This document shows, one piece after another, positions 7,318 through 9,995 of a stretch of 9,995 bases of DNA (the stretch's first letter is position 1; every line of letters starts with the position of its first letter). The notes under the pieces were generated by a model. That model saw nothing but the letters and a program-made list of their open reading frames with translations. It did no database searches and was not told where the DNA came from. Source of the DNA: Gammaproteobacteria bacterium (GTDB taxonomy: Bacteria > Pseudomonadota > Gammaproteobacteria > Pseudomonadales > Pseudomonadaceae). Location: contig JAAZJF010000297.1 of the NCBI GenBank assembly GCA_012800475.1, positions 1 through 9,995 on the forward strand, written 5' to 3'. Both the position numbers and the translations under genes were made by a program.

Positions 7318-7330
7318 GTCGGCTAAAGCT

Positions 7331-8674
7331 TTAGCTCATACCTAACAGCTTCTCAAGATAGTGAATATTCACACCACCTTTACAGAAACCTTTGTCATTC
7401 AATAAATTGCGATGCAAAGGTACGTTACTTTTAATGCCATCAATAATGATCTCATCTAAAGCATTACGCATCCGCGCCATCGACTCTTCACGGGTCGCAC
7501 CCCAAGTAATGACTTTACCAATCAGCGAGTCATAGTTGGGTGGCACGCTATAGCCACTGTACAAGTGGCTATCAACCCGCACACCGTTACCGCCCGGCGC
7601 ATGAAAATGCTTCACTAAACCTGGACTGGGCATAAAGTTATCAGGGTCTTCAGCGTTGATTCGGCACTCAATTGAGTGGCCACGCATCTCGATATCTTCT
7701 TGCTTGATTGACAGCTTATTACCTGCGGCAATGCTGAGCATTTCTTTAACCAGGTCAACACCCGTGATCATTTCAGTGATCGGGTGCTCAACCTGAATAC
7801 GGGTATTCATTTCAATAAAGTAGAAATGACCGTCTTCGTACAAGAACTCAAACGTACCCGCACCGCTGTAACCAATATCAATACAGGCTTTAACGCAACG
7901 TGCATACACACGCTGGCGTGCTTCTTCATCAATGTCTGGCGCTGGCGCTTCTTCAATCACTTTTTGGTGACGACGTTGTAACGAGCAATCACGATCACCT
8001 AAGTGAATCGCATTACCTTGACCATCCGCTAAGATTTGAATCTCAACGTGACGTGGGCTGCCGAGGTATTTTTCTAAATACACAACCGGGTTACCAAAGA
8101 TTTGTGCTGCTTCATTACGGGTCAAAGTCGCCGAACGAATCAAGTCTTCTTCTTTATGCACCACACGCATTCCACGACCACCACCACCGCCAGCGGCTTT
8201 GATGATCACGGGGTAACCCACTTTACGGGCAATGGCTAAAGCCTGCTCTTCATCTTTAGGTAGTGCGCCATCCGAACCTGGTACTACAGGTACACCTGCA
8301 GCAATCATGGCTTCTTTGGCCGCAACCTTATCGCCCATCATACGAATCACTGAAGCGCTTGGACCGACAAAGATAAAGCCTGAGTTTTCCACTTGCTCAG
8401 CAAAATTCGCATCTTCAGCTAAGAAACCATAGCCTGGATGGATAGCTGTTGCGCCAGTCACTTCTGCTGCCGCAATAATCGCTGGGATGTTCAAATAAGA
8501 CTGTGTACCTGGTGCTGGACCAATACACACCGTCTCATCGGCCAATGATAAATGCATCAACTCACGGTCTGCAGTGGAATGCACTGCAACAGTTTTGATA
8601 CCTAATTCTTTACATGCGCGGAGAATGCGTAAAGCAATTTCACCACGGTTAGCAATCAGGACTTTCTCCAACAT
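7331..8674 (-). CDS. accC: Biotin carboxylase subunit of acetyl-CoA carboxylase
   Basis: AccC uses ATP and bicarbonate to carboxylate the biotin carried by AccB, the first half-reaction of fatty-acid synthesis. The 447-residue protein aligns without gaps to the E. coli numbering at key sites: the ATP-grasp glycine loop GGGGGRG (162-168), Lys116, Lys159, His209, Lys238 (in HQKVIEE), Glu276, Glu288, Asn290, Arg292, Glu296 (in MNTRIQVEHP) and Arg338. The N-terminus (MLEKVLIANRGEIA) is canonical. The ATG has an AGGAG site 6 nt upstream. The gene lies 17 nt after accB and is the last gene of the operon, ending just before the shared terminator. In Pseudomonas, prmA usually follows but does not here. 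Confidence 0.97.
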   Translation of the reverse strand: MLEKVLIANRGEIALRILRACKELGIKTVAVHSTADRELMHLSLADETVCIGPAPGTQSYLNIPAIIAAAEVTGATAIHPGYGFLAEDANFAEQVENSGFIFVGPSASVIRMMGDKVAAKEAMIAAGVPVVPGSDGALPKDEEQALAIARKVGYPVIIKAAGGGGGRGMRVVHKEEDLIRSATLTRNEAAQIFGNPVVYLEKYLGSPRHVEIQILADGQGNAIHLGDRDCSLQRRHQKVIEEAPAPDIDEEARQRVYARCVKACIDIGYSGAGTFEFLYEDGHFYFIEMNTRIQVEHPITEMITGVDLVKEMLSIAAGNKLSIKQEDIEMRGHSIECRINAEDPDNFMPSPGLVKHFHAPGGNGVRVDSHLYSGYSVPPNYDSLIGKVITWGATREESMARMRNALDEIIIDGIKSNVPLHRNLLNDKGFCKGGVNIHYLEKLLGMS

Positions 8675-8691
8675 TGTAAACTCCTAAGTCG

Positions 8692-9147
8692 TTAGACAAT
8701 GGTGAACAAGGGTTGGTCGTATTCAACCGGCTGACCATTGTCGACTAGGATAGACTCAATCACACCACCGACTTCTGCTTCAATGTGGTTCATCATTTTC
8801 ATCGCTTCAACGATGCATAACACATCGCCTTTCTTAATGGTTTGACCCACTGCTACAAAGTCTTCAGAGTCAGGTGAACCTGCGCGGTAGAACGTACCCA
8901 CCATCGGTGAGCGCGCAACGGTACCGTTAAACTTAGGACATGCAGGTGCTGCGTCTGCAGCTGGCGCTGCGGCTACAGGAGCTGGCGCTGCAACAGGTGC
9001 AGGCGCTGAAGCATATACAGGCTGCTGTGCAACTTGCTTACTGTGGCGACTGATACGAACGGACTCTTCACCTTCGTGTATTTCTAACTCATCAATGCCT
9101 GACTCTTCTAGCAATTCAATAAGCTTTTTAACTTTACGAATATCCAT
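8692..9147 (-). CDS. accB: Biotin carboxyl carrier protein of acetyl-CoA carboxylase
   Basis: AccB carries the biotin that shuttles carboxyl groups between AccC and the carboxyltransferase AccAD. The 151-residue protein starts MDIRKVKKLIELLEESGI, a typical AccB N-terminus. An Ala/Pro-rich flexible linker follows (about 45-70), then the biotinyl domain (about 73-151) with EAMKMM, whose first Lys (Lys117) is the biotinylation site. The TFYRAGSPDSEDFV segment (85-98) is the protruding thumb seen in acetyl-CoA carboxylase BCCPs, which argues against other biotinyl proteins. The frame is open upstream to 9192, overlapping aroQ. I chose ATG 9147 for the family N-terminus and a GGAG site 9 nt upstream. 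It sits 28 nt after aroQ and 17 nt before accC. Confidence 0.96.
   Translation of the reverse strand: MDIRKVKKLIELLEESGIDELEIHEGEESVRISRHSKQVAQQPVYASAPAPVAAPAPVAAAPAADAAPACPKFNGTVARSPMVGTFYRAGSPDSEDFVAVGQTIKKGDVLCIVEAMKMMNHIEAEVGGVIESILVDNGQPVEYDQPLFTIV
8973..9008. repeat. Imperfect 18-bp tandem repeat in the accB linker
   Basis: Positions 8973-8990 and 8991-9008 match at 15 of 18 bases. On the minus strand they encode two adjacent Ala-Pro-Ala-Pro-Val-Ala units of the flexible linker. The repeat keeps frame, so copy-number change would only alter linker length. Confidence 0.7.
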
Positions 9148-9175
9148 TGACCGTGACTCCAAAACTGAGTGGTTA

Positions 9176-9613
9176 TTATTTAATATGTTCAAAGGCTGCG
9201 TCTAAAGCAAAGCGGTAACCGCTCGCGCCTAGACCACAAATCACACCTACTGCTACATCTGAGAAGTAGGAATGGTGACGAAATTTTTCTCGCTGATGCA
9301 CATTAGAAAGATGCACTTCGAAGAATGGGATGCTCACAGCAAGCAACGCGTCACGCAATGCGACACTGGTATGAGTAAAAGCTGCTGGATTGATAATAAT
9401 GCAGTCGATTTTCTCATCACGTGCCGCATGAATTCGCTCAATCAGTAGATGCTCGGCATTGCTTTGCAAAAACGCTAAACGGTGGCCGGCAGCTTCAGCC
9501 TGCTCAACCAGCGCCTGATTAATCTGCGCCAGCGTGGTTGCACCATAGACATCGGGTTCGCGCGTACCTAACAAATTTAAGTTAGGCCCATGTAAAACTA
9601 AAAAGCTGGCCAT
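9176..9613 (-). CDS. aroQ: Type II 3-dehydroquinate dehydratase
   Basis: AroQ dehydrates 3-dehydroquinate to 3-dehydroshikimate, the third step of the shikimate pathway, as a dodecamer in the cytoplasm. The 145-residue product has the type II signature GPNLNLLGTREP (9-20), catalytic Tyr24 (VYG), the loop Arg18, INPAAFTHTSVALRDAL (74-90) with His81, EVHLSNVHQREKFRHHS (99-115) with His101 and Arg112, and GLGASGY (127-133). I chose ATG 9613 because an AAGGA ribosome site lies 6 nt upstream; an in-frame TTG two codons earlier is less likely. aroQ-accB-accC order is known in Pseudomonas. The gene heads the operon and has its own promoter candidate. Confidence 0.96.
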   Translation of the reverse strand: MASFLVLHGPNLNLLGTREPDVYGATTLAQINQALVEQAEAAGHRLAFLQSNAEHLLIERIHAARDEKIDCIIINPAAFTHTSVALRDALLAVSIPFFEVHLSNVHQREKFRHHSYFSDVAVGVICGLGASGYRFALDAAFEHIK

Positions 9614-9619
9614 CCACAA

Positions 9620-9624
9620 TCCTT
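9620..9624 (-). promoter_or_regulatory. Ribosome binding site deciding aroQ start
   Basis: The minus strand reads AAGGA with 6 nt to ATG 9613. It overlaps the region just upstream of the alternative TTG at 9619, which would have no spacing and so is disfavoured. Confidence 0.65.
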
Positions 9625-9645
9625 GATCTTAAAAACAATCCTATG

Positions 9646-9674
9646 AATATGCCTATTTTTGCCGTAAATGTCAG
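9646..9674 (-). promoter_or_regulatory. Sigma70-like promoter for aroQ-accB-accC
   Basis: On the minus strand a -35 CTGACA (9674-9669, five of six to consensus) and a -10 CATATT (9651-9646, four of six) are separated by 17 nt. Transcription would begin near 9639, giving a leader of about 25 nt. It lies downstream of the porin terminator in the transcription direction, so it could drive the operon independently. This is inferred from sequence only. Confidence 0.5.
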
Positions 9675-9717
9675 CAATTGCATGGAAAAAAGCAGATTTT
9701 ATTAACATAAATAAAAA

Positions 9718-9737
9718 AACCCTGCCGAAGCAGGGTT
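9718..9737 (-). terminator. Intrinsic terminator of the porin gene, UUCG loop
   Basis: Read on the minus strand, an 8-bp stem (AACCCTGC with GCAGGGTT) closes an extra-stable UUCG tetraloop, and the stem is followed by a T-run. It lies about 35 nt after the porin stop codon. Confidence 0.9.
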
Positions 9738-9772
9738 AAAGAAGCAGCATTGAGTACAGCAGGGTTGGTTCT

Positions 9773-9995
9773 TTAAAAAGCGTATTGCACGCGCAAACTG
9801 ATCGCATCACCACTGTCATCATTGGCAGCATTAGCGACCTGATCAGTCTTAGCCTTTAAATAGTTTGCGGAAACTTTGACCGCATCGTTAGCGTACCAGT
9901 TGACACCCATCGTATGTACTTTCGCTTTAGTGTCATAAAAGCTACCCGTCATATCCATATCTGCATCAGCAACGGTCAAATGATCGTAACGGTAA
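9773..9995 (-). CDS. Outer-membrane porin, C-terminal end (partial), OprO/OprP-like
   Basis: The frame is open to the right edge of the window, so only the last 73 or so residues are seen and the start lies outside. The visible part alternates polar and hydrophobic residues, as in transmembrane beta-strands. It contains GVNWYANDAVKVSANYLKAK, which resembles the penultimate strand region of phosphate-selective porins of the OprO/OprP type. It ends LRVQYAF, with the C-terminal aromatic residue used for recognition by the BAM assembly machinery. An in-frame TTG at 9979 is internal, not a start. The gene is followed by its own terminator. Outer-membrane beta-barrel is well supported; the exact porin family and substrate (phosphate, pyrophosphate or other) are tentative from this fragment. 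Confidence 0.75.
   Translation of the reverse strand, partial: YRYDHLTVADADMDMTGSFYDTKAKVHTMGVNWYANDAVKVSANYLKAKTDQVANAANDDSGDAISLRVQYAF

Noticed and set aside
7758..7785. Inverted repeat (ACCCGTGATCA ... TGATCGGGT) as an internal terminator or operator
   Set aside because: It lies within the conserved accC coding sequence, has a bulge in the stem and no T-run; a chance palindrome around GATC is enough to explain it.
1..9995. Mobile element, prophage, CRISPR or defence system
   Set aside because: No transposase, integrase, direct-repeat array or defence-type gene is visible; nearly all of the window is housekeeping genes in compact operons.

Overview
The window looks like chromosomal DNA of a gammaproteobacterium in or near the Pseudomonadaceae. 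The proteins read like Pseudomonas orthologues (MutL, AmiB, QueG, AroQ, the YafJ-type amidotransferase). Base composition looks close to balanced by eye, so a lower-GC relative such as Thiopseudomonas or Denitrificimonas is a reasonable guess. That placement is inference; no rRNA or other decisive marker is present.

Layout. Positions 1-93 hold a structured, non-coding, multi-hairpin element whose outer arms pair. Positions 127-1377 (minus strand) encode a small membrane protein followed by a class II glutamine amidotransferase, with signs of translational coupling. queG (minus) and nnrD (plus) diverge from a 63-bp gap. A tight plus-strand operon follows: nnrD-tsaE-amiB-mutL (2631-7238), with overlaps or gaps of 20 nt or less. 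It ends at a strong bidirectional terminator (7285-7317), shared with the convergent minus-strand operon aroQ-accB-accC (9613 down to 7331). A sigma70-like promoter lies upstream of aroQ. The right edge carries the 3' end of an outer-membrane porin gene (minus) with its own UUCG-loop terminator. No intergenic stretch exceeds about 160 bp.

Function. Most of the window is housekeeping: tRNA modification (QueG for queuosine; TsaE for t6A), metabolite repair (NnrD), septal peptidoglycan cleavage (AmiB), mismatch repair (MutL), the third step of the shikimate pathway (AroQ) and the biotin carboxylase half of acetyl-CoA carboxylase (AccB, AccC).

I see no mobile element, CRISPR array, defence island or clearly new system. 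The points worth following up are the left-edge hairpin element with CsrA/RsmA-like GGA loops, an NnrD that lacks the usual fused NnrE domain, the loss of the usual mutL-miaA-hfq and accC-prmA neighbours, and the coupled membrane protein/amidotransferase pair of unknown role.
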